A stretch of DNA of 64,000 nucleotides. Source: Maritalea porphyrae. Lineage in GTDB: Bacteria; Pseudomonadota; Alphaproteobacteria; Rhizobiales; Devosiaceae. The position numbers were made by a program, and so were the translations under genes. Below the pieces are notes generated by a model. The model ran no database searches. It worked only from the letters and a program-made list of their open reading frames with translations, and was not told the DNA's origin. This document shows positions 9,612 to 19,796 of this stretch, piece by piece. The DNA lies in contig NZ_JAPWGX010000001.1 of assembly GCF_027213965.1 (NCBI RefSeq), forward strand, positions 248,001 through 312,000, written 5' to 3'. Positions within the stretch are counted from its first letter, which is position 1; each line of letters begins with the position of its first letter.

Positions 9612-11210
9612 CTACCCTCTATCCGGTTCGGTCTTTAGCAATTTATACGTAACAGACTCATACAGCGCCTCGAACGATGCATCAATGATGTTTGCAGAAA
9701 CACCTACTGTAAACCATCTTTCGCCCGATTTATCCCTTGATTCAACCAGCACACGGGTTACCGCGCCCGTGCCACCGTTTAAGATACGCACCTTAAAGTC
9801 CACCAATTCAAGGTCGTCAATTCGGTCGGAGTATTTGCCCAAATCTTTGCGCATGGCCAAGTCGAGCGCGTTGACGGGTCCATTGCCCTCGGCAACGGAC
9901 ATCAAAATCTCACCATCTACTTCTAGTTTTACCACCGCCTCTGACATGGTGACCATCTCACCACGTGCATTGAAGCGACGTTCAACAGAGGTGCGAAAAC
10001 TGTCAACGCGGAAGTATTCAGGCACTTGGCCCAGCGTTTTACGTGCCAAAAGGGCGAACGAAGCATCTGCCCCATCATATGAATAGCCGCGCGCTTCGCG
10101 TTCCTTGACGGCCCGCAACAGTCCATCCAAACGAGGATCGTTTTTCTCTACTTCGATTCCAAACCGTGCAAGGACCGTAAGAAGGTTTGATTTTCCCGCT
10201 TGCTGCGACACCATCACATTGCGTTGGTTGCCCACCGTTTCCGGCTCAATATGCTCGTAGCACGAAGGGTCTTTTTGCAGGGCGGAGGCATGTATACCCG
10301 CTTTTGTGGCAAAAGCGGAAGAACCTACATATGGCGCTTGGCGCGCAGGCGCTCGGTTGAGCAGCTCATCAAACCCTCGAGAGACTGTGGTCAATCCCAC
10401 CAGTTGATCTGGTGAAACGCCGATTTCAATTGTTGAGGCAAATGGTTCTTTTAGGGCCAGCGTTGGGATGACGGAGATTAAGTTTGCATTGCCACAGCGC
10501 TCGCCGATGCCGTTTAAAGTGCCTTGAATGTGGCGCACACCAGCGCGCACTGCAGACAAGGTGTTGGCAACTGCTTGTTCGGTGTCGTTGTGGGCGTGGA
10601 TCCCAAGGCTTTTGCCCGGCACAACCTTCTGCACCGCTTCAACGATCTTGAAAACCTCGCTGGGCATGGTGCCGCCATTTGTGTCGCACAATACAACCCA
10701 GCGCGCGCCTGCTTCAAAGGCGGTTTTTGCGCAGTTCAACGCATATTCAGGGTTGGATTTGTAGCCATCAAAAAAGTGCTCACAATCAACAATCGTTTCG
10801 CGCCCGGTTTCAGCCGAAGCGCGAACGGAGCCATCAATTGACTGTAGGTTCTCATCCAAGCTGATGCCCATCGCCAATTCGATTTGGCGGTCCCAAGCTT
10901 TGGCAACAAAGCAAATGGCCTGCGCTTCGCTCTGCAGTAGGCCCTGTAAACCGGGATCATTGCCAACAGAACGCCCTGCCCGTTTGGTCATGCCAAATGC
11001 TGTGAAAACTGCATTTTTAGTGCGTTTTTTGGAAAAGAACTCGGTGTCCACAACATTGGCACCGGGGTAACCGCCTTCAATGTAGTCAACGCCCATGCCG
11101 TCTAACAATTTGGCAATCGTAATCTTGTCTTCAACAGAAAACTCGATGCCAGCGGTTTGCGCACCGTCGCGCAAGGTCGTGTCAAACAGATAGAGGCGTT
11201 CTTTGGTCAT
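9612..11210 (-). CDS. cimA: (R)-citramalate synthase
   Basis: This member of the HMGL-like/LeuA superfamily joins acetyl-CoA and pyruvate to give citramalate, an entry to isoleucine synthesis. The N-terminus has the metal-binding DTTLRDGAQ motif. It is followed by GADYIEGG-like sequence (GVDYIEGGYPGAN) and HAHND (GIHAHNDTEQAVANT), then a C-terminal allosteric domain. The GIEFSVEDK and YIEGGYPGAN signatures favour the CimA branch over LeuA. An upstream in-frame TTG (11228) exists, but ATG at 11210 follows an AGAAGAG ribosome site and lies 2 nt after the preceding stop, so it is used here. Length is about 532 residues, normal for the family. Confidence 0.92.
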   Translation of the reverse strand: MTKERLYLFDTTLRDGAQTAGIEFSVEDKITIAKLLDGMGVDYIEGGYPGANVVDTEFFSKKRTKNAVFTAFGMTKRAGRSVGNDPGLQGLLQSEAQAICFVAKAWDRQIELAMGISLDENLQSIDGSVRASAETGRETIVDCEHFFDGYKSNPEYALNCAKTAFEAGARWVVLCDTNGGTMPSEVFKIVEAVQKVVPGKSLGIHAHNDTEQAVANTLSAVRAGVRHIQGTLNGIGERCGNANLISVIPTLALKEPFASTIEIGVSPDQLVGLTTVSRGFDELLNRAPARQAPYVGSSAFATKAGIHASALQKDPSCYEHIEPETVGNQRNVMVSQQAGKSNLLTVLARFGIEVEKNDPRLDGLLRAVKEREARGYSYDGADASFALLARKTLGQVPEYFRVDSFRTSVERRFNARGEMVTMSEAVVKLEVDGEILMSVAEGNGPVNALDLAMRKDLGKYSDRIDDLELVDFKVRILNGGTGAVTRVLVESRDKSGERWFTVGVSANIIDASFEALYESVTYKLLKTEPDRG

Positions 11211-11212
11211 AA

Positions 11213-11683
11213 TTACTCTTCTGGCCAAGTGTTTGTGTCGTGGTCGGGGTGTTGGTGGTTTTTTAAGCTTGCTTGTTGTTCTTTGAAATCTGCAGCCTCT
11301 TCGACAACAGGCAATTCGTGCAGGGTATCAAAACTCTTGATACGTGCGGCGACGTCCAGTTGTTTATTGGGTGCAACGAGGTTTGGATTGTCGAACGCCC
11401 CAATGGCGAGCGAAATACCGTCGCCATGCCATTCGTAAGTCAATGGCGTGCCGCAACCTTTACAGAACCCGCGTTTGGCAATGCTTGAGCTCACAAAATA
11501 ACTCACTTCTCCGCGCGTCCACGCCACTTTGTCATCTTTAAATGTGGCGAAGGCACCAAAATAGCCGCCGGTTTGCTTTTGGCACATGCGGCAATGACAA
11601 ATGGAAGACAGGAAATCATCACCACGCGCCTGAAAGCGCACCGCACCGCATTGGCATCCCCCGCTGTGAATTGTCTCGGCCAT
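11213..11683 (-). CDS. GFA/CENP-V domain zinc protein
   Basis: The cysteine pattern of the GFA fold is complete: CQCGAV near the N-terminus, CHCRMC about 20 residues later and CKGCGTPL near residue 85. These bind two zinc ions. The family is named after a proposed glutathione-dependent formaldehyde-activating enzyme, but most members have no proven reaction. The ATG at 11683 overlaps the cysS stop (TGATG). The in-frame TTG at 11698 lies inside cysS and is less likely. It sits between cysS and cimA, far from the frmA/fghA formaldehyde genes at 59 kb, so a link with formaldehyde is not supported by context. Confidence 0.9.
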   Translation of the reverse strand: MAETIHSGGCQCGAVRFQARGDDFLSSICHCRMCQKQTGGYFGAFATFKDDKVAWTRGEVSYFVSSSIAKRGFCKGCGTPLTYEWHGDGISLAIGAFDNPNLVAPNKQLDVAARIKSFDTLHELPVVEEAADFKEQQASLKNHQHPDHDTNTWPEE

Positions 11684-13125
11684 CAATTCAACTCCCAATT
11701 TGTGATCCGGTTGCCCGCATCGTCTTTGCCATCTTTCAGCTTCACGCCCATTTCGGCCAATTCATCACGAATGGCGTCCGCTTCGCCCCATTCTTTTGCG
11801 TTCAAATGCTCAAGGCGCGCGGTGATCTTGGCTTCAATCTGATCCGCGTTTTCGTGGGTTGGCTCAGCATTCTGCGCTTCTTCAAAGGCCTTCATGCTGT
11901 CAAATGTCACCAAGCCCAGTAGTTGTAACGACCCAAACAGGCGTCTCGCATTATGCTCTTTGTCTCCACCTGCGTGGCGGTGCAATTCGGCCAAAACGCC
12001 TGACATGTTTAAGTCGTTTGCCAAATGTGCTAACAATTTAGAGCACGGACCAAGCGCTTGATATTCTTCGCGGTTTTCTTCTCCAAAGTGCAGGCCCAAT
12101 TTAAGCATTGTTGATTGCCAACGATTGAGGTTTTTCTCGGCTTCCTCAAGTCGCTTTTTCGTGAAATCGATCGGCTCTCGATGGTTTGTCATCAGCATGG
12201 CAAGGCGCAACACATCGCCGGGCCAAACCCGTCCGCCGAATTTGTCTGTTTCGAGCAAGTCAGCGATGGTGTAGAAATTGCCCAAACTCTTGGACATCTT
12301 CTCGCCTTCGATTTGCAAGAACCCATTGTGCATCCACACGTTTGCCATATGGCTTTCGCCGTGGGCGCAACGGGATTGGGCAATTTCGTTTTCGTGGTGG
12401 GGGAACACCAAATCTATGCCACCGCCGTGAATGTCAAAATGCTTGCCGATATAGCGCTCAGACATGGCAGAGCATTCGATATGCCACCCCGGACGGCCCC
12501 GACCCCAAGGACTGTCCCATCCGGGTTGGTTCTCGTCCGAAAGTTTCCACAAAACAAAATCACCTGGGTTCTTTTTGTGGGCTTCCACTTCAACCCTTGC
12601 GCCTGCTTGCATGTCATCCAGATTGCGGTTGGACAATTTGCCGTAGTCGGGCATTGATGTGACGTCAAACAACACTTCGCCGCCTGCAATGTAGGCATGG
12701 CCCTTTTCGATCAACACTTCTATCAGAGTGATCATTTCAGCAATATTGTCTGTTGCGCGTGGTTCGATGGTTGGGTCCAGATTGCCCAGCGCCAACATGT
12801 CTTTGCGGTATTGATTTGCGGTGCGCTCTGTTACTTCACGAATGGCGGCGTTTAGCTCCATACCGGGATGTTCTTTAACTGCGCGCGCGTTGATCTTATC
12901 GTCAACGTCGGTGATGTTGCGCACATAGACCACATGCTCAGTGCCATAAACATGGCGCAACAGGCGATAAAGCACATCAAATACGATGACAGGCCGCGCG
13001 TTGCCAATGTGGGCATAATCATAGACCGTTGGGCCACACACATACATGCGCACGTTGGTTTCGTCGATTGGGACGAATTTCTCTTTGGTCCGCGTGAGTG
13101 TGTTGTAAAGTTGGATATCAGTCAT
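11683..13125 (-). CDS. cysS: Cysteinyl-tRNA synthetase
   Basis: This class I aminoacyl-tRNA synthetase charges tRNA-Cys. The zinc ligand Cys30 lies in [10 protein letters not shown], the HIGH-type motif is HIGNARP at residue 39 and the KMSKS motif is [11 protein letters not shown] near residue 265. The middle sequence GWHIECSAM and [11 protein letters not shown] supply the other zinc ligands. ATG at 13125 follows GAGG at good spacing; a TTG nine bases upstream also fits the frame. It is the first gene of an operon running cysS, GFA protein, cimA and LysM protein. Confidence 0.97.
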   Translation of the reverse strand: MTDIQLYNTLTRTKEKFVPIDETNVRMYVCGPTVYDYAHIGNARPVIVFDVLYRLLRHVYGTEHVVYVRNITDVDDKINARAVKEHPGMELNAAIREVTERTANQYRKDMLALGNLDPTIEPRATDNIAEMITLIEVLIEKGHAYIAGGEVLFDVTSMPDYGKLSNRNLDDMQAGARVEVEAHKKNPGDFVLWKLSDENQPGWDSPWGRGRPGWHIECSAMSERYIGKHFDIHGGGIDLVFPHHENEIAQSRCAHGESHMANVWMHNGFLQIEGEKMSKSLGNFYTIADLLETDKFGGRVWPGDVLRLAMLMTNHREPIDFTKKRLEEAEKNLNRWQSTMLKLGLHFGEENREEYQALGPCSKLLAHLANDLNMSGVLAELHRHAGGDKEHNARRLFGSLQLLGLVTFDSMKAFEEAQNAEPTHENADQIEAKITARLEHLNAKEWGEADAIRDELAEMGVKLKDGKDDAGNRITNWELN

Positions 13126-13313
13126 TTGCCTCAACCATAAAGCGTGTTTGCCCGTTGGGCAGCGAGGTCAAATCTGTCTGAAAATGTCAAAGAAAGAACC
13201 ACGCCGCCAATTTGAAATTAGCGAATAATAATGCAGCCGATAATGCAGATTGCGTTTTGGTTCATCATAGTGCGCGCACTTTGCATGGGGTGTTGAGAAA
13301 AATCAAGCCAGAA

Positions 13314-13341
13314 ACAAAAAAACGCCGCCAAAGGCGACGTT
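13314..13341 (-). terminator. Rho-independent terminator after the cytochrome c gene
   Basis: On the minus strand a nine-position stem with one mismatch (13341-13333 with 13329-13321) closes a TTT loop and runs into seven or more T residues. It begins about 30 nt after the cytochrome stop. The remaining sequence up to cysS (13126-13313) shows no further gene. Confidence 0.75.
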
Positions 13342-13371
13342 TCAGAATTGTTCCGTTCTGTAAAAGGAGCC

Positions 13372-13734
13372 TTAGCCCTTTTTAACCCGGTAGTTATCGT
13401 GACAAGCTTTGCAGCTTCCGCCAATTACTGGAACGGCAGCGCCTGCAGTTGCGTCTGCCTCGAGTTTGTCGAGAATGGCGATAAAGTCATCCCACTCTTC
13501 CCAAATTTTTGGGCTCGCCTCAGATTTCTCGCTTGTTGAGCCTTCAGGGAACAGCAGTTTTAGCTGTGCAGCCAATGGGGCCACTGCAGCAACATCACCC
13601 GCTTTAAGCGCAGCGCCCATGGATTTCATGGCAGACTGGCGTGCTGCAATTGGGTCTTCGTCGGCAACAATTGCGCTGCCAGCAAAAGCAAGCGAAAGAC
13701 CTGCAACTGCGGCCAATACAATTTTGAACTTCAT
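13372..13734 (-). CDS. Cytochrome c' family (class II) periplasmic haem protein
   Basis: This 120-residue protein starts with a Sec signal peptide (MKFKIVLAAVAGLSLAFAGSAIVA). A four-helix-type body follows, beginning DPIAARQSAMKSMGAAL. It ends with a single haem-attachment motif CKACHDNYRVKKG at the C-terminus, the position typical of cytochrome c'. The frame is open upstream to 13824, but ATG at 13734 opens the signal peptide and is the true start. The electron partner is unknown. A terminator follows, so it is transcribed alone. Confidence 0.9.
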   Translation of the reverse strand: MKFKIVLAAVAGLSLAFAGSAIVADEDPIAARQSAMKSMGAALKAGDVAAVAPLAAQLKLLFPEGSTSEKSEASPKIWEEWDDFIAILDKLEADATAGAAVPVIGGSCKACHDNYRVKKG

Positions 13735-13869
13735 TATGTACTCCCTATCCCTCAAAATAACGTCACTTAGCATAAGCAGTTGAAATAGATTGCGCCAAGT
13801 GCAAATCGTGAGCGGCGAGATCACAGCCGCTCACATGTTTGTGAGGTAAGCGTACAATTGCGGCAAATG

Positions 13870-14412
13870 CTAGACGTCTTGCAACTCTTTCGCGTGCAGC
13901 CAGTCTGCATGTTTGGGCGCTTTCTTGGTTTTTGACCATTCTTCAAGCATTTCCCATTTCACACCATCCAGACGCTTAAGCAACTCTTCTTCTTTTGGAT
14001 CGGGGCAAGCCAGTTCGACGCGGTGACCATTGGGATCGAAGAAGTAAATTGAGTGGAAGATCGAATGATCAGTTACCCCCAGCACGTCAACACCGTTGGC
14101 TTCAAGATGCTCTTTGAATTCGATTAGTGTTTCGCGGTCTTTCACTTTGAACGCAATGTGCTGCACCCAAATTGGTGTATTTTCGTCGCGGCCCATTTCA
14201 GGCTTGGTGGGCAATTCAAAAAAGGCCAAAACGTTGCCATTTCCCGCATCCAAAAACAGGTGCATATAGGGGTCCGGCTCATGCGTTGAGGGCACATGGT
14301 CTTCGGCAATGGCCAAAACAAAATCCATGTTGAGCATCTTGGTGTACCACTCAACGGTCTCCTTAGCGTCTTTGCAGCGATAAGCGACGTGGTGGATTTG
14401 TTCGATCTTCAT
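13870..14412 (-). CDS. VOC-family (glyoxalase/dioxygenase fold) protein
   Basis: This 180-residue protein shows two betaalphabetabetabeta modules. HHVAYRCKDAKETVEWYTKML carries the first metal His. IQVQHIAFKV-like sequence (WVQHIAFKVKDRETL) follows, then YFFDPNGHRVELA with the terminal Glu ligand. It is therefore likely a metal-dependent lyase, isomerase or dioxygenase. The ATG at 14412 follows GGAGG; a TTG at 14424 is less likely. It lies downstream of an FAH-family hydrolase and immediately after a tandem operator, so an aromatic-ring catabolic role is plausible but the substrate cannot be named. Confidence 0.85.
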   Translation of the reverse strand: MKIEQIHHVAYRCKDAKETVEWYTKMLNMDFVLAIAEDHVPSTHEPDPYMHLFLDAGNGNVLAFFELPTKPEMGRDENTPIWVQHIAFKVKDRETLIEFKEHLEANGVDVLGVTDHSIFHSIYFFDPNGHRVELACPDPKEEELLKRLDGVKWEMLEEWSKTKKAPKHADWLHAKELQDV

Positions 14413-14426
14413 AATTGCCTCCAAAT

Positions 14427-14473
14427 TAGTTTCATCTGTAACTATATGGATAAAATAGTTTCATTTGTTACTA
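14427..14473. promoter_or_regulatory. Tandem operator upstream of the VOC gene
   Basis: Two 18-bp near-palindromes, TAGTTTCATCTGTAACTA (14427-14444) and TAGTTTCATTTGTTACTA (14456-14473), are spaced 29 bp start to start. Each has the form TAGTTTCA-NN-TG(T/A)(A/T)ACTA. Paired near-palindromes of this size are typical of a dimeric repressor such as MarR or GntR types. No regulator gene is next to it. Confidence 0.65.
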
Positions 14474-14490
14474 ATTGCAAGAAAAATTGC

Positions 14491-15495
14491 TTAGGCTTTA
14501 ATTTGGATGATCTGTTTGATTTCACCTAGGGGTGTTGAGCCATCATCTGCGACGAAACGGATAGCCACTTCGTCCCCTTCTCTTAGGAAAGGCGTCACGG
14601 CCTTCTCGCTCTTTTGCTTTTCCGCTGTGCGGGCTTCAACAATACATGAAAAGCCGATGCCATCTGATCCAATCGGCAACACCTCATCATGGGTGTTGGC
14701 AACCGTGCCGGACCCAAGAATGGTCCCTGCCCCAAGATTGCGGGTGCGAGCTGCTTCTGAAATCAAGCGTGGAAAATCAAACAGCATATCCACTTCTGTT
14801 CGTGGCTGCCCCACCAAAACGCTATTGATGCGTGACTGCAATTTACCCGACAGCTTTTTGCCGTCCCAAGCCGCACCGAATTCGTCTGGCGTTGCGACAA
14901 TGGGTCCAAAACTCGAAGACGGTTTTGCGTGAAAAAACCCGAAACCGCCCTGCAAATCGTCAGCCACCAAGCGGCGAAGCGAAACATCATTGCAAATGGT
15001 AATTAGGCGAATAGCAGAGGCAGCCGCTTCGGCGGTCGCACCCATTGCAACAGGCCCTAGAATAACGGCGAGTTCAGCTTCAAAATCCACCGCCAAATCA
15101 TCAGCTGGCACCACAACATCGTCATGTGCGCCAAGAAGTGTATCGGAGCCGCCTTGATACATAATCGGACGATCATCCTGCAACTCTGCATCTTTGGAAC
15201 CCGTTGCAGAACGCACGCGCTCAAGGTGGCTCATATAGGCGCTGGCATCGATCCATTGAAAGGCCCGTGGCAGCGGAGCCATCGCCATTGAAGCATCGAA
15301 GGGTTTTCCGGCGATGTGACCTGCATTCAGTTGATCACTAAGTGCTTGCAAGTCCGGTAATACCTGATCCCACTGATCTAAAGCAGATTGAAGCGTTAAC
15401 GCGATGGCGCTGGCTTGGGTAAATCTGGTAAGATCTTGGGAAATGATGGCCAGTTGACCGTCAGGGGCGCCATTGCGCAAAGTTGCAAGCTTCAT
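14491..15495 (-). CDS. Fumarylacetoacetate hydrolase-family protein
   Basis: This 334-residue protein opens with MKLATLRNGAPDGQL. It carries the FAH catalytic region: DFEAELAVILG (metal-binding Glu), then ICNDVSLR, and GGFGFFHAKPSSSFGPIVATPDE, with a late LGAGTILGSGTVAN loop. The family cleaves C-C bonds of acyl-pyruvates or fumarylacetoacetate using a divalent metal. The frame extends upstream to 15564, but ATG at 15495 follows GAGAAGAA and matches the expected N-terminus. It is likely the last step of a tyrosine or aromatic ring-cleavage pathway, with the VOC gene as a downstream partner. The exact substrate is inferred only at family level. Confidence 0.9.
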   Translation of the reverse strand: MKLATLRNGAPDGQLAIISQDLTRFTQASAIALTLQSALDQWDQVLPDLQALSDQLNAGHIAGKPFDASMAMAPLPRAFQWIDASAYMSHLERVRSATGSKDAELQDDRPIMYQGGSDTLLGAHDDVVVPADDLAVDFEAELAVILGPVAMGATAEAAASAIRLITICNDVSLRRLVADDLQGGFGFFHAKPSSSFGPIVATPDEFGAAWDGKKLSGKLQSRINSVLVGQPRTEVDMLFDFPRLISEAARTRNLGAGTILGSGTVANTHDEVLPIGSDGIGFSCIVEARTAEKQKSEKAVTPFLREGDEVAIRFVADDGSTPLGEIKQIIQIKA

Positions 15496-15612
15496 AATTT
15501 CTTCTCGATGCAGAATAATTGAGTTAAATTTAATACGGTTTTGAGAAGCTTGTGCCAAGTACATTAAATCATTGCCCTCAAAATGGCAGATTGATGAATT
15601 ACCGGCAACAAT

Positions 15613-16716
15613 TTGAACACTGTGAGTAGATTCGTGCAGCGCATTCTAGCAATTACCATTGCCCTGGTTATGAGTTTCGGCGGCGTCGAAACCGCATTTG
15701 CGCAGGCGGACAGCTGCAACTCGTTGCAACGTAAGATTCGCTCGTATGAACGCAACTCGGATTTTCGCGACGGGCAAGAAAATGATGCAAAAGCACGCGC
15801 GGCGCTTTCCGAAATCAAAAAATGGGAAAGTGAATTTGTACGCGGTGGCTGTCAAAAAGTCTTAAACGCTGGCGGACGCCTAAATAGCACGTGTCGCTCT
15901 ATCGCCCGCAAGATACAACGCGAAAGAAAAGACTATTCAAATGCCGTCGCTCGGGTCAAAAAAGGCAGCCAAGTGGCCGCGGCCCGCGAAGCTGCGTTGC
16001 AGCAATATGCGCGATTTGGTTGTAGCAATCGCTCAAGCGGCTCAGTTAGCCGGACAGAGGCAAAACCAGAACGCAAAACGCTCTTTGAGCGCTTATTCGG
16101 CGGCGGTGATGACCGGATCAACGACGGTGATTTTTACGATTTCTCTGTGACCACCTATCGTTCCGTCTGCGCGAGAACTTGTGATGGCTACTATTGGCCC
16201 GTGAGTTTTTCAACCGTCAAAGACTATCTTTATCAGGATGCTGGTGTGTGCGAATCTCAAGCCGGCGTTGGCGAGGTTTCGCTATATTATTACAGCAATC
16301 GTGGGGGCACGCCTGACGACATGGTGAACTTAAATGGCCAACGGTATGCCGACAGTCCAAATGCGTTCAAATATCGTCGTGAATATGATGCGACCTGCAA
16401 CGTCAAACAAACTGAAGTCTATGGGATCATCCAAGCCGCAGAAGGCGACGATTTTTCACGGGCGGTGATTTCATTTGGCGACATCAGTTTCCCGCTGCCA
16501 CGGCGCGATCCACGCCAAACGCTAGAAATAAAAGTGGCTGTTGCAAACTATGTGCCTTTACCCCGACCCCGCCCAAATCGTGACGGCGAGAGTGCGAGTG
16601 TGGCAATTCCCCAGCAAACCAATGGCGACCATCGTGTGGTCACCATTGGTGAAAAACTGGTTAGGCTAGTCGGTCCTGACACGCCTTACGCCCCAGTAGC
16701 GGCAGCAGGGTCGTAA
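15613..16716 (+). CDS. DUF2865 domain secreted protein
   Basis: An N-terminal signal peptide ([22 protein letters not shown]) is followed by a Cys-containing helical region. The DUF2865 core comes next, with [16 protein letters not shown] near residue 190, GVCESQAG, and the [14 protein letters not shown] segment. DUF2865 is common in Hyphomicrobiales and has no known function; the conserved Cys pairs suggest disulfides in the periplasm. The start is TTG at 15613 or GTG at 15622, and no strong ribosome site decides. The 3' end overlaps the 3' end of gltX on the opposite strand by 56 bp. Confidence 0.88.
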   Translation: MNTVSRFVQRILAITIALVMSFGGVETAFAQADSCNSLQRKIRSYERNSDFRDGQENDAKARAALSEIKKWESEFVRGGCQKVLNAGGRLNSTCRSIARKIQRERKDYSNAVARVKKGSQVAAAREAALQQYARFGCSNRSSGSVSRTEAKPERKTLFERLFGGGDDRINDGDFYDFSVTTYRSVCARTCDGYYWPVSFSTVKDYLYQDAGVCESQAGVGEVSLYYYSNRGGTPDDMVNLNGQRYADSPNAFKYRREYDATCNVKQTEVYGIIQAAEGDDFSRAVISFGDISFPLPRRDPRQTLEIKVAVANYVPLPRPRPNRDGESASVAIPQQTNGDHRVVTIGEKLVRLVGPDTPYAPVAAAGS

Positions 16717-17992
16717 GTTCAGGGCCGTGTGATTGACCGGTCAATGCTAAACGCAGTGGCATAAACAGGCTTTTACCTTTACGCCCGGTTTCTGCTTTGA
16801 GTTGATTGGTCCATTCGCCCCACGTGTTTTCATCCCAAGGCTCGGCTGGCAATTGCTCGCGCGCCGCATCAATGAATTCACGATCTTCATCAGCAATCAC
16901 TGATTTAACAGGCCCCTTAACAAGTTCGCTCCATTGCACAATATCGCCGAACTTTTCCAAATTCTCATGCACTGCGTTCCAAAGCGCTTCACCGTCTTCT
17001 AGGCCGAGCGCATTCAAACGATCTTTCACGTCATTATAGCTCAAGTGATGCACCATGCGCGCGTTGAATGTATCAAGTTCAGCTGGATCAAACCGCGCGG
17101 AGCTGCGTGACACTATTGAAACATCAAATGTTTGTGCCAGCTCTTCAAGTGAGGCATGTGGCGCAACAGGTTGGCTTGTCCCTGTTAGGATTGCAATTAA
17201 TGCAACGGCTAGGGATTCATAACCTTCTTCACGAAGGTTGGTGATTGATAGAGAGCCTTTGCGCTTTGAAAAGCCCTCGCCTGTTGCGTCGGTTAGCAAA
17301 TTGTGGTGTCCAAATGTGGGTGCTGTTGCGCCCAACGCTTCAAACAACTCAATTTGTGCGCCTGTATTGGTCACGTGATCTTCGCCACGGATGATGTGGG
17401 TCACACCCATTTCAATATCATCCACCACGGATGGCAATGTGTAGAGATAAGTACCGTCTTCGCGAATAAGCACCGGGTCAGACATGGTGTCTGTGTTTAC
17501 TTTTTGATCGCCGCGCACCACATCATCAAAATGCACTTCCTTGCCCTCAAGCTTGAACCGCCAGTGTGGCTTGCGCCCCTCAGCTTCTAACTTGGCTCTG
17601 TCTTCATCGGTCAAATTCAGCGCAGCACGATCATAAATTGGCGGCTTGCCCATTGCGCGGGCACGGGCGCGACGACGGTTCAATTCATCGGCGGTTTCAT
17701 AGCAAGGATAAAGCCGGCCAGCAGCGATCAGTTGATCGCGCGCCGCATCGTGAAAAGTTGTACGTTCAGATTGACGCTCTAAGCGGTTTGGTTTGATGCC
17801 CAGCCATGCGAGATCCTTTTCGATCGCGTCCGCATATTCCTTTTTGGAGCGCTCCAAATCCGTATCGTCAAAACGCAGGATAAATTGACCACCGGTTTTA
17901 AGCGCAAACATCCAGTTCATCAAAGCAGGTCGGGCATTGCCGAGGTGAATATAGCCAGTAGGCGAAGGCGCAAAGCGCACAACTGTGGTCAT
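16661..17992 (-). CDS. gltX: Glutamyl-tRNA synthetase
   Basis: The N-terminus carries the HIGH-type motif HLGNARP at residue 16 after [10 protein letters not shown]. The KMSKS equivalent is [10 protein letters not shown] near residue 245, and a GluRS anticodon-binding region follows. At 443 residues it is slightly short for GluRS, so it may be one of the two copies (GltX1/GltX2) found in many alphaproteobacteria. ATG at 17992 lies 4 nt after the nadE stop; the frame is open further upstream inside nadE but that extension is unlikely. The coding end overlaps the convergent DUF2865 gene by 56 bp. Confidence 0.95.
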   Translation of the reverse strand: MTTVVRFAPSPTGYIHLGNARPALMNWMFALKTGGQFILRFDDTDLERSKKEYADAIEKDLAWLGIKPNRLERQSERTTFHDAARDQLIAAGRLYPCYETADELNRRRARARAMGKPPIYDRAALNLTDEDRAKLEAEGRKPHWRFKLEGKEVHFDDVVRGDQKVNTDTMSDPVLIREDGTYLYTLPSVVDDIEMGVTHIIRGEDHVTNTGAQIELFEALGATAPTFGHHNLLTDATGEGFSKRKGSLSITNLREEGYESLAVALIAILTGTSQPVAPHASLEELAQTFDVSIVSRSSARFDPAELDTFNARMVHHLSYNDVKDRLNALGLEDGEALWNAVHENLEKFGDIVQWSELVKGPVKSVIADEDREFIDAAREQLPAEPWDENTWGEWTNQLKAETGRKGKSLFMPLRLALTGQSHGPELTTLLPLLGRKACQDRLA

Positions 17993-17996
17993 TGGT

Positions 17997-19661
17997 TTAG
18001 TTTCCTTGGTCACGATAACCGTTGGTGATTGGATATTTGCGGCCAAAACCAAACGCTTTTGCGGTTAGTTTTGGTCCTGGCGCTGATTGGCGTCGTTTGT
18101 ATTCGGCGATATAGAGTAATTTTTGCACTTTGGCGACAATTTCTGCATCAAAGCCTTCGGCAATGATCTCTTCCATCGATTCTTCGCCCTCTACAAAACG
18201 CTGCAAGATAGCATCCAGCATTGGGTATGGCGGCAAACTGTCTTGATCCGTCTGGTCTTCGCGCAGTTCAGCACTTGGCGCTTTGGAAATGATCGCTTGC
18301 GGGATCACCTCACCTTTCGGCCCCCAGCAGTCTTGAGGCATATGGTTGTTGCGCCATTCTGCCAAATGATAGACCTGCATTTTATAGAGGTCTTTGATTG
18401 GGTTATAGCCGCCGTTCATGTCGCCATAAATGGTGGCATAACCAACCGCCATTTCAGACTTGTTGCCGGTGGTGATCAGCATGGAGCCAAGCTTGTTCGA
18501 TACGCCCATCAAGTATGTGCCACGCATCCGCGATTGTAGGTTCTCTTCTGCTAACCCTGGCTCTAAACCGGCAAACAGCGGCGCGAGTGCACTTGTTGCA
18601 GCTTCCACCCCATCACCGATCGATACAATATCATATCGCACACCCAAGCGTTGTGCGCAGTCTTTGGCGTCTTTTAGGCTTTCCTCCGACGTGTAACGAT
18701 AGGGCAACATGATACAATGCACATTGTCCGCACCCAATGCATCCACCGCCATCGCGGCAACAATGGCGCTATCGATGCCGCCAGAAAGGCCCAGCACAAC
18801 AGATTTAAAGTGGTTCTTTTGAATATAGTCCCGCAGCCCCAACACGCAAGCGCGCCATGGTGCTTCATCCTCTGAAACCAAATTGGTGATTTGCGGTTCA
18901 GCGCAAACCCAAAGATCGTCCTCGCGCGCCCAATCACTCATGATGAGCTGCTCTTCAAAGCTTTTCGCTTGAAACGCCAACGAGCGATCCGCATTCAATC
19001 CAAATGACGCCCCATCAAACACCAGTTCATCTTGGCCGCCCACTTGATTGAGATAAAGCAGAGGTAGATCAGTTTCCACTACACGCTGCACGACCTCATT
19101 TACACGAACGTCTTGTTTGTTGCGCCAGTAAGGCGAACCATTAGGACACAAAAGCATTTCTGCGCCAGTTTCGGCCAAACATTCGCAAACTTCGGGCCAC
19201 CAAATGTCTTCACAAATGGGCACACCGATGCGCACATCATGGATGTTGAAGGGCCCGGGAAGTGGACCTTGTTCAAAATAGCGTTTTTCGTAGAAAACAT
19301 CGTCGTTTGGCAGTTCGTATTTGGCGCGCCAGTCAACGATTTTGCCATCCTTGGCCAAAAGAACAGCGTTGAATAGCTTGTCGCTTTCTCGCCAAACACA
19401 TGGAATAAGCGCTGCGATATGCTCGCCTTTGGTCAACTCCGCCAGTTCGCAAGCGGTTTCCATCGCGTCAGCAACGAATTTTGGCTTAAACAGCAAATCC
19501 TCAGGGAAATAGCCGGTGATAAACAGTTCTGGATAAAGAATGATATCCGCGCCCGCATCAATAGCTTCAGCGAGTGCTCGCTTACCTTTTTCAAAATTTA
19601 CTGAAAGCGCGCCAACGGTGGGGTTGAGCTGAGCAAGCGCAATGCGCAATTTATCGGTCAC
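17997..19661 (-). CDS. nadE: Glutamine-dependent NAD+ synthase
   Basis: This 554-residue two-domain enzyme makes the last step of NAD synthesis. The N-terminal nitrilase-type amidase (about 1-260) has Glu in [14 protein letters not shown], Lys in RAKYELPND and Cys in [12 protein letters not shown]. The C-terminal synthetase domain has the ATP-pyrophosphatase loop [15 protein letters not shown] near residue 294. The start is GTG at 19661. It is translated upstream of gltX with 4 nt between them. The product releases NAD from deamido-NAD using ammonia tunnelled from glutamine. Confidence 0.97.
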   Translation of the reverse strand: MTDKLRIALAQLNPTVGALSVNFEKGKRALAEAIDAGADIILYPELFITGYFPEDLLFKPKFVADAMETACELAELTKGEHIAALIPCVWRESDKLFNAVLLAKDGKIVDWRAKYELPNDDVFYEKRYFEQGPLPGPFNIHDVRIGVPICEDIWWPEVCECLAETGAEMLLCPNGSPYWRNKQDVRVNEVVQRVVETDLPLLYLNQVGGQDELVFDGASFGLNADRSLAFQAKSFEEQLIMSDWAREDDLWVCAEPQITNLVSEDEAPWRACVLGLRDYIQKNHFKSVVLGLSGGIDSAIVAAMAVDALGADNVHCIMLPYRYTSEESLKDAKDCAQRLGVRYDIVSIGDGVEAATSALAPLFAGLEPGLAEENLQSRMRGTYLMGVSNKLGSMLITTGNKSEMAVGYATIYGDMNGGYNPIKDLYKMQVYHLAEWRNNHMPQDCWGPKGEVIPQAIISKAPSAELREDQTDQDSLPPYPMLDAILQRFVEGEESMEEIIAEGFDAEIVAKVQKLLYIAEYKRRQSAPGPKLTAKAFGFGRKYPITNGYRDQGN

Positions 19662-19740
19662 AAAGAACGTCCAAAACTGATCAAAATCGGGGGTAGATGT
19701 AGCGATTCAATAGGCGTTAAGCAAGGCGTGTGCAAAGACA

Positions 19741-19776
19741 CAAAAAAACGCACCCAAATATTAGGTGCGTTTTTTG
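19741..19776 (-). terminator. Terminator between porin-like gene and nadE (bidirectional in form)
   Basis: An ACGCACC / GGTGCGT stem extended by A6/T6 arms encloses an A/T-rich loop. It follows the stop of the minus-strand outer-membrane gene by about 20 nt, so it mainly ends that transcript. Confidence 0.85.
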
Positions 19777-19796
19777 AGATAATTCGTTGTGCCGGA

